A DNA stretch of 64,000 nucleotides from Lonicera japonica (taxonomy: Eukaryota > Streptophyta > Magnoliopsida > Dipsacales > Caprifoliaceae): NCBI GenBank assembly GCA_021464415.1, contig CM038467.1, forward strand, positions 53,774,734 through 53,838,733, in the 5' to 3' direction. Below, in pieces: positions 47,071 to 58,557 of this stretch. A model generated the notes under the pieces. The model saw nothing but the letters and a program-made list of their open reading frames with translations, was not told the DNA's origin and made no database searches. The translations under genes and the position numbers were made by a program. Within the stretch, counting starts at the first letter, position 1. The number at the start of each line of letters is the position of its first letter.

Positions 47071-50000
47071 ATTCACTATAAGAAAAATGACAATCAGTAG
47101 CGAATTTTTGGTGGGAGAGTACAATTTCCCCACTAAAAAACATTTTTTGCAACAATTTTAACAATCCCTACTAAAAGTTGGTTATTATGTATACTATTTG
47201 TGACTAACATAATTCTCCCCACTAATTTCCCCTGTTCTCCCCACTAATTTCCCCACTAATAATGTGGCGGGAAAAAAGAGAGAGTTGGCGCCAAATAAAT
47301 TTGAGAATTATTGGGGAAATTAAAATTTTGCCACTATAAAAGATATATAGTGGGGAAGAACAGTTTGCTACTAAAAAATATAAATAATTAATAGGAAAAT
47401 TTTGACTTGCCATTAATGAGGTACAATTGCTGGGAAATAGGATCGCCGGAAAAAACCTTGGCGACAATTAGTGGTGAATGTTTTAATAGAGTAAAAAATC
47501 CCCACTAAAAGGCATTTGTTTTAGTAAGGAGTACAAATTCCCCACTAAAAAGCATTTATTTTTAACAAGTTCAATGATTATCCGTAGTAGACGGTATTTG
47601 TATATACTATTGGTGGGGAAAATATATTTGGCCACAAATTTTGCCACTAAAACTTTGGCGCAAATTTTTTTTTTTTTTACTTTGATGGGAAAATTTGGAG
47701 TTGACGCCAAACAAAATGGTAGCATTAGTGGGGACATTTCTTTAATTCCCCACTAAATGTGATATAAGCACCTTAGTTTTAAAACGAATTTTTACTCGAA
47801 TTCAATTTGAAATTGGCGCGATTAACCTCAAATATGGTAAGGATTTATAATATTTTTATGGTAGTGATTCGAATCTATTAAACCTTTTGATTTTCAAAAA
47901 TATCAGATATGGAGACATACCAATCCGACCCGTACTCGCCTACGATATGTCTGATCCGATTCGATATATATTTATATATACTTGCACATAATTCTTCAAT
48001 TTTCGAATATGATTGGATATTCATATTGAAAATCTCTTTGGATCACTGATTGAATCGATTTGCTATATCGTCAATCCAATTAGACTTGGATACGACACGA
48101 TTCGATATGATATGTATTTTATTTGTTGATATATTTTAATGATACTACTAATTAAAGAAATGACACACTCAAGATTAGAGTGGGGCCATCAATTTGGTAC
48201 AAACTTTACAGTGGGGAATAGAACTATTAAAATCATACGTTACACGATAGTATGACATAAACTACCATGACTACATAGAAGTATCAGATATAGGTTACAT
48301 GTATATGAAATGAATGTTTACACAAGTTTACGCTTAACGAATTCGGGTCACTCGTTAGACCAGTTAATTTTTTAACATTTTTTAATAAAACTAATATTTA
48401 TTAGATCAAGAAAGAAATTGAATATATTTTAGGATTATAAATATTTATCCCTATCTTTTTTAGTAATTTTATTCTTCACTCACTTTATATGTTATTATAG
48501 TGAAAAAAAATTATTTAACATTTTTTGTTTTTAAAAAAAATTATATCCTTAACAATACTTGTTATGTCATCTGATAACAAACCAAGTTATTAAAAAATTT
48601 ATAAATATCATTGACAGCTTATTGGGTCATGTTCGAAATAAATAAAAATTACACAACTTATTGTGGAGTACAACTTATTTTTCATTATTAATTATAATAC
48701 AATAATTTAATTCAAAAGCAATACTATTTTTTTAAATTATAAAACTTTTATATAGATGCAAAACTAAACTTTTACTTTATGTTTGGTTGAAGTTTTTAAA
48801 TATTTAATTTAAATTTATTTTTAAGTAGAGTTCTTTAAAACAATTTTTCAATTCGATTTATATACGGTATACTATTTTTTAAAATTTAGAAAAAAATTAA
48901 TCTTTGTTTTTTTATTAATTTCTTAATTTTTTTCTAAAACACAAAAGGAAAAATAAACAAAAAAATATTTTTTTTCTCAAATGAAGTTTCTAAAATTGAT
49001 GAGTCAAACACTATTTAAAAAAAATCAAAATAATTTTTAAAAATCCAATCAAACCTCACCTTAAACTCTTAAATTAAATTATAAAAATATTAAAAACAAA
49101 ACTCTTAAATTAAATTATAAAAATATTAAAAACAAAACTCTTAAATTAAAAAATAAATAAAAAATCAATTACCACCTTCAAAAAAAACCACGAGCCCTTT
49201 CACATTTTCACACCCCTTCCCCGCCCAAATCCCCAAAATCCCCAAAATCTACAAAATCGCGCCATCATCATCTCCCGCGAAGCTCTCTGGCACCACCATC
49301 TTGCACCGCCATCTCTCTCGCATCACCAGCGCACCATCGTCTCACTCTCTCCATCTTGCGCTCCGGCAACAAGTACGTATACTACTCTCTCTATATATAT
49401 ATGTGAGTGTATGTGTATAATATAGCTCTAATATTTTCTAAACACATATACATGTGTGTATGTAAGAATACTACTCTATATATATATATATATATGTGCG
49501 TATGTGTATGCATAATTTAGGGATTTTCAATTTGTCCCAGTTTAATTTATTCTGGAAATTACTAATATTCTGATATTGTTGATTTTGATTGAAGAATAGC
49601 ATAAGTTCAAAACAATACAATTTGTTCACCATATTGATATGTAAGATTGACCCTTTTCCCCTGTTCTTGACTGTTAATCATGTTTGCCCTTCATAAACAT
49701 GTTTATATGTTGTTTCCAACTTCAAGGGATATTATCATCTCCCATCTTTCACATTAGACTTTATGATTTATATATACACATACATATGGATAATATATAT
49801 TATTTTTGAATTGTATATAAGAGAGGGGTGTTCATGGTTGGCGTTTGGTCATAAGTCCCAACCAAAATGACCGTGTTGGTTTTTTGTAGCATGCCAACCG
49901 AACTGACACACCGGATAAAATAAACTGGGGTTCGTTTGGTTGGTTGAGTTCATTGGATTTGAGAAGATGAGGGGCTCGTTGGACTTTGGAGAATGCAGAG

Positions 50001-50549
50001 GGTTAGGTTTCAATTTTACTTTTATTTCTCCCATGATTCCATCTACTTTTTTTTCTAATAAAAAAGTTAGTTCACCACTATGTGAAATGCTCTACACCAA
50101 TAGAAAGAGGACACATGTAGATGTCGGTTTGGTTTCAGGCGGTTTCGTACATTCTAAAACCGGGAGTTGAACTGACTACCTCGGTTCTTTTTTTCAATCA
50201 AAACAAACCGAGCACCTTAAAAAACTGATCGGTTCAAGCCAGTTCGGTTTTGTGCTCACCCCTAATATGAGTTCCAACATACCTAGAATACAAGAGATAC
50301 CAGTTTCCCGAGCACGACAACCTTTGCCTTTTGTGCAAATGTTTCACTTAGGAGTTATCTCTACTTATTTGTTTGATGAATTAACTCGAGAATTTGCATT
50401 CTACATTGTTTGTTTTATAATTTATGCATGATTACATGAAAACTGCCAATGTTATTTTACTTGGATCTTCTCTTATTGGAATATATTTCTCAATTCAAAA
50501 CTTAATAGATTGGTTTTTCAATGAGCTTTATCCCCCCTTTCTTCTGCAG

Positions 50550-50727
50550 ATTTGTGCCCAAATCTTAAACCACTTTTGCTGACTGCCCTCTTGCAAAATT
50601 TGTTGGGGAGAAATGCATTGTTTTTACATCATTTGTAGAGTCAACACATAGACTATGCAGTCTACTTAAGTTTTTTGGTGATTTGGGGATCAAGTTCAAA
50701 GAATACTCTGGTCTGCAACGTCAATCT
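50550..50727 (+). pseudogene. Captured exon of a DEAD-box RNA helicase (RH1-like)
   Basis: Bounded by a TTCTTCTGCAG acceptor and a CAATCT|GTAAGA donor. One frame encodes GEKCIVFTSFVESTHRLCSL and continues LKFFGDLGIKFKEYSGLQRQ, clearly helicase C-terminal domain sequence as in plant RH1-type DEAD-box proteins (the CIVFTS block is motif IV). The first third is in another frame (CPNLKPLLLTALLQ), so a small deletion near 50600 has broken it. No other helicase exon lies nearby, as expected for a gene fragment carried in a transposon. Confidence 0.72.
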
Positions 50728-51134
50728 GTAAGAAGGCACCCTGATTGCTTATCATTGTTGTTAATTTTGTTATAACTTATAATTTTCTATCAATTTTTTT
50801 TTTGTTTTCTATCAAAAAAAAACTTATAATTTTCTCTATGCCTTTTGATAGACAAAAATAATGAAATTCTTAGAGTTTCTTTATACAAAACGAGCTAGAT
50901 TTGTGTAAAACAAACGTTAGGGAACGTAGATAAAAAATGTGGTTTTTCAAATGCAAAGTACATATTTACGTACATGTGGTTTCTCATTTGCTTATTTTAA
51001 CTTGAGTGTAGGTGTTTGTTAAATGCCTCGAAGCATTAAATAGTTCTTTTTTAGTTTTTTCTTTGGAAATAATCAATTACATAGACATTAGTGAATCCTT
51101 GAAATTTTTTGACACTCAAACATTAGGTTAGTGT

Positions 51135-51254
51135 TTCCGTGGTCGTGAAGCTGGTCCCAAACCTGTTTCTACATCTGCAAGAGCTCTGCAAAAAGAGAAA
51201 GATGACGAGAGAGATAAACAATTGGCCGAGTCAAGGAGGGAAGCGGACAAATAA
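51135..51254 (+). pseudogene. Exon-like fragment of unknown origin
   Basis: One frame reads FRGREAGPKPVSTSARALQK and then EKDDERDKQLAESRREADK before TAA. The charged, coding-like composition differs from the AT-rich surroundings. I do not recognise the family. It may be another captured exon, or part of the same helicase-donor gene. Confidence 0.35.
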
Positions 51255-53332
51255 AAAGGTTGAATGTTTGCAAGGCTAATTTGATTAACTTAGGAAAGAT
51301 ATGGAAATAATGAAGAACCTAATGATGCCAAACTGCTAAGGTAAATAACGTGTCTTTCTTGGTACCCGGGTTGACGGGTTTTTGTTGGTAGCTTATTTTG
51401 ATATTGATATATACTCTCATGACATGTTTGGGACTTGTGTTGATTAGCTAATTGGTAGCTTATTTTGACAATTACAATATCATTGCATGTTTGGGACATA
51501 TTTAGGATCATAGTTACATTATTCTAAGAGTAAAAGTTGGTAAAGTAAGGGTAGAATAAGTCCAAATGAGTCCATCATCTCATCAATCATTAGGAACTGT
51601 TTTGGGGGTATATATTGTTGCTATTTGCTGCACTTGCCCACTATATTTGCTGGAAATTATTCCTTTATTTCTCAGTTTTGGTGCTCAGTTTGGACTGAAC
51701 TAGGGTTAAAATTTCACTACATTTGCTGCTTGATTGGTTGTGTGTTATTGCTATAAATTAGTGCCCAAATATCATCGTTTAGTGAATGTTTTCGCACTAT
51801 TTTGGAGTTATTTTTATGACTGGATTATTGCTCCTCCTTTTTTTGGGGTTATTCTTGGTACTTAACTGAATTGTCTCAAGGTCAAAACACGTAACTTTTA
51901 AATGCTCATTTCCAGAACTGTTGCTTAATACGTGTAACTCCTAGAGAAATTAACCAACAATAAGAAAGAGGCTGACTTTATTGATTTTATTTTAGCAAAA
52001 ACTCCATTTGGTGTTGCAGCATTCATGCAATTGTGTGATTAAAAAGTTTGATCATTATTGGGTTATTTCTTATATCTTTGTTAGTTTGTTTTGTGTGAAT
52101 TTTTTAGTTCACTTGTCGAGATTCTTATCTAACTCCCTTTTGGGTGTTTACAAGGAGATTATTTAAGTATAGCTGCTAATGTTATTGTTTGAATAGCATT
52201 TCTCTCTTACAAGTTTATAATTTCACTTCATTTTTTTCTTTTCGAAATATAACAAAGAAGAAAAATGTAACATACATATTTCTAGTCTAAGTAGTTTAGG
52301 GTTGAGATTATATTTAATTACTAATAAGTGGTCCCAAATGTAGGTTAGGACTTGGAATCAAAGCTAAAGCGTAACAAGAAAAAAATAGTTGAAGATTTCA
52401 TCGTTGGTTTTTTGCTAGCTATTATGTAGACATTAATGGATATACTAGTTAGGTTTTTTTTAATGATCCATTAGGTTTTTTTTGCTACTAGCTACATTAT
52501 ATTGTATTTGATTTTGGATTTGTATTGAAACTTTTCTTGCTAAACTATGAATTGTTAGTAGGTTTTTATTATGGAATGTTAATTGAATATTTTTGTAATT
52601 GATTTTTTTGGCAATTGCTAGGAAAATCTTAAATACAGTAAACTTTTGCAGCAAAATTCTTATTTTAGATTCCCCACTAAAGATAATAATTTGTGGGGAT
52701 TTTATTGTTTTGCCAAAAAAAAAGTTTCATTGTTGAAATGTTTTATGGCAGTTTTCATCATTTTTCCCACAAAAAATTCTAGTTATGGCAATCAATGATC
52801 ATCAGTGGGAGAACAATTTGCCAGAAAAGAATATTATTTTGTGGCGATTTAATTTTTTTTTTCCACAAAAACTTCTAGTCATAACAATCAAATTTATTAT
52901 TAGTAGGAAAATAATTCGCCAGTAATGGTACCTTTTGTGGCGATTTATTATTTCCCACAAAATTATTTTTTTGTTGTGACAATCATTTTTATCATTAGTG
53001 AGAAAATAAACCCCCACTAAAGATACCTCTTTTGTGGTGAAACTATTTTTCCCACAAAAAAAATGCCTATTTAGTGGCAAAATAGTTTGTCATTTGTGGC
53101 GAAATAGTCTTACATTAGTGGGGAGAAAAAATCCCCACTAAAATTGATATTTGGTAGCAAAATTATTTTCCTGCAAAAGGTTCACATTCGTGGCGAAATT
53201 ATTTTGTTCGCCACGAATACTTTTAGTGGCACGTTTTTGCCGGCAACATTGTGGCGAAATAAAGTTTCCCACAAAAAGTTTTAGTGGCGATTTTTCAAGT
53301 TTTAGTGGCAAAATTGTTTCATACAAATAAGT

Positions 53333-54406
53333 AATATACTTTTGTTGGTTGAGCTTCTTTGTTAATTTTTTATTCTTGTTGGTGAGGTTATCTCGGAAAT
53401 CCTCTATTGTATTTTGATTTTCTAAGTCCTAAATATTTAAATAAGGATAATAATTAATGTTTGAAGAGAATTGACAAAAAAAATTTAAAGATGCTGGATG
53501 AGTGAAAAAAAGAAGAAGTTACTTTCCACTGCCTTGATTTGTATTATAGATATCTTTTTATCATTTGAGCCTAGCAGCCGTAGCACGCAACACACACAAT
53601 TTTCAAGCCCTTGTTTTTCTTTTCTCTCTCATTTCTCTTTCTCTCTCTAGGAAACTTTAAAGAACACAATTTTTTGTTAATTTGTCATTGTTAGATTCTA
53701 GAAATTGGTGCAAGATTGTGTTGATACACTTTTGAATATTCATCTCTTGAGGGAGTGATTTGTGTTGGATTTTTGGTTAATCTTCTCGTGAAATAGTTGC
53801 CAGGGTTTTATATTGAGTTTGGGGTTTTTGAAATTGAAGATTCGAAGTTATTTGGCTGTGTGTATCTCGAGATACACACAGCCAAATAACTTCGAATCTT
53901 CAATTTCAAAAACCCCAAACTCAATATAAAACCCTGGCAACTATTTCACGAGAAGATTAACCAAAAATCCAACACAAATCACTCCCTCAAGAGATGAATA
54001 TTCAAAAGTGTATCAACACAATCTTGCACCAATTTCTAGAATCTAACAATGACAAATCAACAAAAAATTGTGTTCTTTAAAGTTTCCTAGAGAGAGAAAG
54101 AGAAATGAGAGAGAAAAGAAAAACAAGGGCTTGAAAATTGTGTGTGTGTTGCGTGCTACGGCTGCTAGGCTCAAATGATAAAAAGATATCTATAATACAA
54201 ATCAAGGCAGTGGAAAGTAACTTCTTCTTTTTTTCACTCATCCAACATCTTTAAATTTTTTTTGTCAATTCTCTTCAAACATCAATTATTATCCTTATTT
54301 AAATATTTAGGACTTAGAAAATCAAAATACAGTAGAGGATTTCCGAGATAACCTCACCAACAAGAATAAAAAATTAACAAAGAAGCTCAACCAACAAAGG
54401 TATATT
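53333..54406. repeat. 1.07-kb loopless palindrome (inverted duplication)
   Basis: Left arm 53333-53868 and right arm 53869-54406 are reverse complements meeting at TCTCGAGA with no spacer. By eye they differ at about five substitutions and one 2-bp indel (an extra CA/GT in the right arm), so they are about 99 percent alike. Neither arm encodes a protein; both contain a CT-rich tract (TTTCTCTCTCATTTCTC) and a GGGTTTT stretch like plant promoter or 5' UTR sequence. The right arm adjoins the intron side of the 59335-59367 exon, the left adjoins the CACTA sub-terminal array. Confidence 0.92.
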
Positions 54407-54691
54407 CCATAAGTCCCGGATTTTAAAATCTTAACAGATCACCAACAAAATCAGGAATATAACAAATCAAACATGAATATATTTCTCACAAATAATCAAC
54501 AAAAAAAAATTAATCAAACAAGGAAATTAACAGATACTACAACCGAATCACAAAAATAGTCCTCAAAACAGATTTTCATGGACAACAACAATAAGGACTT
54601 TAAACAGATATATATGTGTGCAAAAATTTTGTACGATTTTTTTTTTCAGTTAGTGTAAATTATTCAAACAAAAAAGAAAATATACACTTAC

Positions 54692-55463
54692 TGACGCGAA
54701 GCCGGATCGTCTTTTCTAGCCAAGCTAATGGATCCTCAACCCTTGAACTACAAACGTAGCAAGAACCTTGGAATACGTCGAAAAGATGGAAGATGGAACC
54801 TCAACCCAACGCTTAAAGAAGCGCGAACCTCGGTATAATGAATGACGCCACAATCTAGTGTGATTGCTAGATTGATAAGTCAAGAACAATTGAATTTACT
54901 CAATTCAACATGTTCAACATGCTCTTAAAGAACACAAAGAGAAAGCTCTCAATTTAATTAATCATCATAACTTAATTTATAAAACAATAATGTGCCTCCT
55001 TTAAATAGGAGAAACAAAACTAGAATCCTAATTCAAAAAGGAAACTAATTCCTACTTAGAAAAGGAAAATAACTTCTAGAATAATCCTAACACAATAAGG
55101 AAATTAATAATAAGACAATAAGGAAAATATTCAAAAAGGAAACTACTAATTCTAATTCCTAATTGAATAATGAGACTCAAGAAGCCCTATTAATTTAAAA
55201 ACAATTTAAATTAATATCTTCTAGATTATTCCAATGGGACTCCTTGCCGTTTTAACCTCTTGGACTTCCACGCCCAGTCCTTAGGAACTCCATTAAATGT
55301 ATGATTATCATTTAAGCTCCTTGCTTCAAGCATGTGAAATTCTATAAAATTCCATTTGAATTTCCATGCTCTATCCTTGTGATTCATCATGTGCGGATCA
55401 TCATTTAGAATGCCACAAACCACCATGGTTGAATAGAAATTGAAGCTAGACCGGATCATATCA
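54692..55463 (-). repeat. 3' LTR of the non-autonomous element
   Basis: 772 bp; on the minus strand it begins TGATATGATCC and ends GCGTCA. It contains the last part of the element's open frame, which stops at 55226. Differs from the other copy at about 54704 and 54720. Confidence 0.93.
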
Positions 55464-57304
55464 TACCCCTCTTCTTCAAGAAGATTCGTCCTCGAATCTT
55501 TGCTAAGCTTTGTTTGATTCAACCCACATCTTCCAATTTGCAGCTTGGCCTTCTTTGACAAACGGAATTCATCGAACATGAGGCTATGCTTCAACTCAAT
55601 CATCTTTAGTTCATTGAAGAAACTTCCCGGCTGATAATTCGGATGGAAATCATACTTGTCCACACCAATGAAGTCTACATGCTCCACTTCATCAACTTCC
55701 AACTCCGGTTCTTTGGCTAGAATCTCTTCTCTTCCCTTTGCAAAGATCCTCCTCGCTTCCATGGCTGCCTTGGAAATTCCTTGATCTCCTCCGTAACTAA
55801 TCTCCATATTTCTTTCACTCTCTATGGCTGCCATGCTATTCAACTCCCCCGCTAAATCCGGCTTACCTACAACACTCTCATAAAAGCAAAGAAACATAGT
55901 CTCATTCGTGCCAAGAGTGCACTTCTTGAGGTTAGCGATTAGCGCATCAAAATTCATCATAAGCAATTGATTATTCCAATTAATTGATATGTAACAATTC
56001 AAACTACTATTGTTACATGACAATGTGATATTCCAATGATCAAAGCATTTCAAAACAATTTTTCCCAAGAATGGCTCAAAATTTTGATTATTTAAACTCA
56101 CAAAAGCATTATTCAAATTCACAGAGTTAGTTACCCATTCAAACAATCCACGCTCAGTTTTGAATCCCATAAGCTTCTTTGGGCAACAACTTTCCAATTC
56201 AAGTTCATCAACACCTTGCTTTAAAGCTTGCTGTCTATGTTCCAACTCAACTTTTCCTTGGTGTTGATCTCCAACGCCCTGCAAATAAGACACAATAGAT
56301 ATAGGCAAAGCGGGATTAAAATTGTTAGTATTTGAAAAGTCTTCCTCCGATTCACTCTGTTTTGCCTCAATCTCCCTCACTTCACTCAAGTCTTTTTCAA
56401 ACTCATTCTCACTAAAGATCACTGAATTTTCTTTTTCTCTCTCTTTTACCTCATTCTCTTTTATTTTCCTTTCACACTCTTTCTTTTCCTCAGCCTCATT
56501 ACTCTCTTTCCTTTCCTCACTAGCCTTACTACTCTTTTCTTGCTTTTGCTCACTCTCTCTTTTTTTATCACTCTCCTTTTGTAACTTCATTTGATCTTCA
56601 TGAGCTTGCTTTGGTGGCAATGGAACAAGAGTAACAGTTCTCTCATTCATCTTGAAAGAGTATTTATTGGAAACGCCATTGTAATTGGCTTGCCTATCAA
56701 GTTGCCATTGTCGACCCAAAATCATGTGGCCGGCTTGCATTGGAACCACATCGCATAAAACTTCATCCTTGTACTTCCCAATGCTAAGAGAAATAAGCAC
56801 TTGTTCATTCACCCTTATCACTTCATTATCATTCAGCCATTGCAACTTATAAGGACACGGGTGCTTGAAAGTAGGCAGTTTCAACTTCTCAATCATTGTT
56901 GTGCTAGCAAAGTTTGAGTAAACTCCCCCATCAATTATCAAGCTACACACCTTCTCTTGCACGAGGCATCTAGTTTGAAATATATTTGCTCGCACGCTTG
57001 GGTCACCACATTCAGCTAGCAACTCACCTTCTACGGCTTGTTCCTCAATTTGGTTTAGCACAAAACTTCCCCTCCTCTTAAACTGCTCATAAGTTTTGGT
57101 AAACAATTCGTTAAACTTAGAACAACCCTCTTCATCAAACAAGGAAGCCTTTTTCGTGGTACTACTGAAATTTTGTTTTATCCTTTCCCTATTAGGAGCT
57201 TCACTTAATCGCATGCGCCGTCTAATTTCTAGATTTTTTACTTGCGCACTATCCCTTTTAAACTCCTCATCACGCCAACTTTGCTCAAAATTAAAATAAG
57301 ACAT
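55226..57304 (-). CDS. Gypsy-derived protease-like, Glu/Lys-rich protein
   Basis: 692 codons from the ATG at 57304 (the frame is open to 57379 without a better start; TTTTGGCAG just before the ATG could be a splice acceptor). Residues about 95-250 match the retropepsin-like region of plant Ty3/gypsy polyproteins: CSLIIDGG with active-site DGG at 125-127, KHPCPYKLQWLND, VLCDVVPMQAGHMILGRQWQ. A long charged, coiled-coil-prone stretch (KRESEQKQEKSSK...) and a unique acidic part follow. The end (DSRTNLLEEEGYDM) resembles gypsy pol ends at the PPT, and the frame runs through the PPT 240 bp into the 3' LTR. No RT YxDD motif and no CCHC knuckle are present. Being open in a young element, it may be translated; it is non-catalytic for transposition by itself. 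Confidence 0.82.
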   Translation of the reverse strand: MSYFNFEQSWRDEEFKRDSAQVKNLEIRRRMRLSEAPNRERIKQNFSSTTKKASLFDEEGCSKFNELFTKTYEQFKRRGSFVLNQIEEQAVEGELLAECGDPSVRANIFQTRCLVQEKVCSLIIDGGVYSNFASTTMIEKLKLPTFKHPCPYKLQWLNDNEVIRVNEQVLISLSIGKYKDEVLCDVVPMQAGHMILGRQWQLDRQANYNGVSNKYSFKMNERTVTLVPLPPKQAHEDQMKLQKESDKKRESEQKQEKSSKASEERKESNEAEEKKECERKIKENEVKEREKENSVIFSENEFEKDLSEVREIEAKQSESEEDFSNTNNFNPALPISIVSYLQGVGDQHQGKVELEHRQQALKQGVDELELESCCPKKLMGFKTERGLFEWVTNSVNLNNAFVSLNNQNFEPFLGKIVLKCFDHWNITLSCNNSSLNCYISINWNNQLLMMNFDALIANLKKCTLGTNETMFLCFYESVVGKPDLAGELNSMAAIESERNMEISYGGDQGISKAAMEARRIFAKGREEILAKEPELEVDEVEHVDFIGVDKYDFHPNYQPGSFFNELKMIELKHSLMFDEFRLSKKAKLQIGRCGLNQTKLSKDSRTNLLEEEGYDMIRSSFNFYSTMVVCGILNDDPHMMNHKDRAWKFKWNFIEFHMLEARSLNDNHTFNGVPKDWAWKSKRLKRQGVPLE

Positions 57305-57985
57305 TCTTGCGCTGCCAAAATAAGGATTAGTACAAATAAAGAAATAAAATTTCCTCACGCACTCCCTTACGTGTATCACTCAAGTATCACACATTTTTTT
57401 TCTCTCGTGTTTGTCACTCAAGTAATAATAAACTTCACAATTTTTCTCCTTGGAACTTTTAAAACAAGTTGAACAATATGAATATATCGCAAGTCCCCAA
57501 CAACCAATCGCACACCTAGATTGAATGCCTTCACAATGATTATAAGGACTCAAGAAACCAAATTCTAGCAATATTAATGAGCCAAACGAATTTCTAGAAT
57601 TGCTAGAATAATGCAAGCAGATTTCCAAACGATAGGCAACAATCAAATCCTTAATTAATGCAAATCAAATATCCTATGGCTTTCTAGATTTTCCAAGCAA
57701 AATAGATTTATATGGAACACAAAATAAGAATCCCAATTAGAATGAAGATGCAACAAGGATCAACAAACTCAAACGATTGAATATTATTCGGAATTTTCTA
57801 GGGTTCAACTTAAATCCTCAATTTCAATAATAGCGCCCAAATTCGCAGCAATTGAATCGCTATTCGACGAAGAATAAACAACCTAGGGTTTTCGCTTCAA
57901 CATTCCAACTTTGTTGTAATCCAATTCAAAACAACGAAACCCTATACACAATAATCAATTTTTTTTTCTAGGGTTTACAAGCAAT

Positions 57986-58400
57986 TCAGAATTCTGTTTT
58001 TTTTTTTTTTTTTTTTTTTTTTTTGCAGCAGCACTGTTCACGCACAGCACTATTCACAGCAGTCACCTTTTTTTTTTTTTCAATGCAGGCGCGGTCGTAA
58101 AACAGCAATAACTTTTGATCCAACCGTTGGATCGGGCTGATTTTCGGATATATTGTTCGGGACGCAATTTTACTATAATCGGGCGAAAAATCAGAACGAT
58201 CCGAGCTCGTTTTGATAGCGAAAACCACAAATTTCGACAGCCCAGCAGGATTATGAAATAGAAATCTGTTTTTTTTTTCAGAAATCACTGTTCATCGACA
58301 CTGTTCATGCGCTACTATTCACGCGGCACTGTTCACAGCACTGTTCATCGTTACTGTTCACGCGCACTATTCACGATTACTGTTCATCCGATTTTTTATT
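57986..58400 (-). repeat. Leader with ACTGTTCA motif array and T runs
   Basis: Within the 5' leader of the non-autonomous element, about ten copies of ACTGTTCA or ACTATTCA occur at 58030-58060 and 58285-58390 (plus-strand orientation). Two long T tracts lie at 57996-58024 and 58068-58080. A perfect palindrome GATCCAACCGTTGGATC sits at 58117-58133. No credible frame; probably packaging or regulatory sequence of the element. Confidence 0.7.
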
Positions 58401-58557
58401 TTTATTTTTTTTTTCAGAATCTATAAACCCTAACACAATTTTTTTGGAATAAAATTAACAAGAATGAAGACCTAGGGTTTCAAGAATCTACTAAGAAATT
58501 GAAAGAACAAGAAACTAAGATAGAAAACCTGGATGGAAAAGTTTCCTCTGATACCAA

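Larger units (their letters stand above)
47074..53332. mobile_element. CACTA (En/Spm-like) non-autonomous element, right end unclear
   Basis: Left end CACTATAAGAAAAATGACA at 47074 matches the CACTA TIR type. Sub-terminal arrays of CCCCACTAA and its complement fill 47100-47760. A matching array of GTGGCGAAAT and TAGTGGGGA motifs fills 52660-53330. No transposase was found. The interior holds a GC-richer exon-like segment with a possible donor (49240-49372), a DEAD-box helicase exon (50550-50727) and another exon-like piece (51135-51254), the pattern of a gene-capturing Pack-CACTA element. The expected right TIR (...CTTATAGTG) is not visible; the array ends at the palindrome start, so the end may be lost there. 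Confidence 0.6.

Noticed and set aside
57380..57646. 88-codon frame upstream of the protease-like protein, as a Gag remnant
   Set aside because: No Gag motif or CCHC knuckle; ends in a stop just before the main frame; treated as leader.
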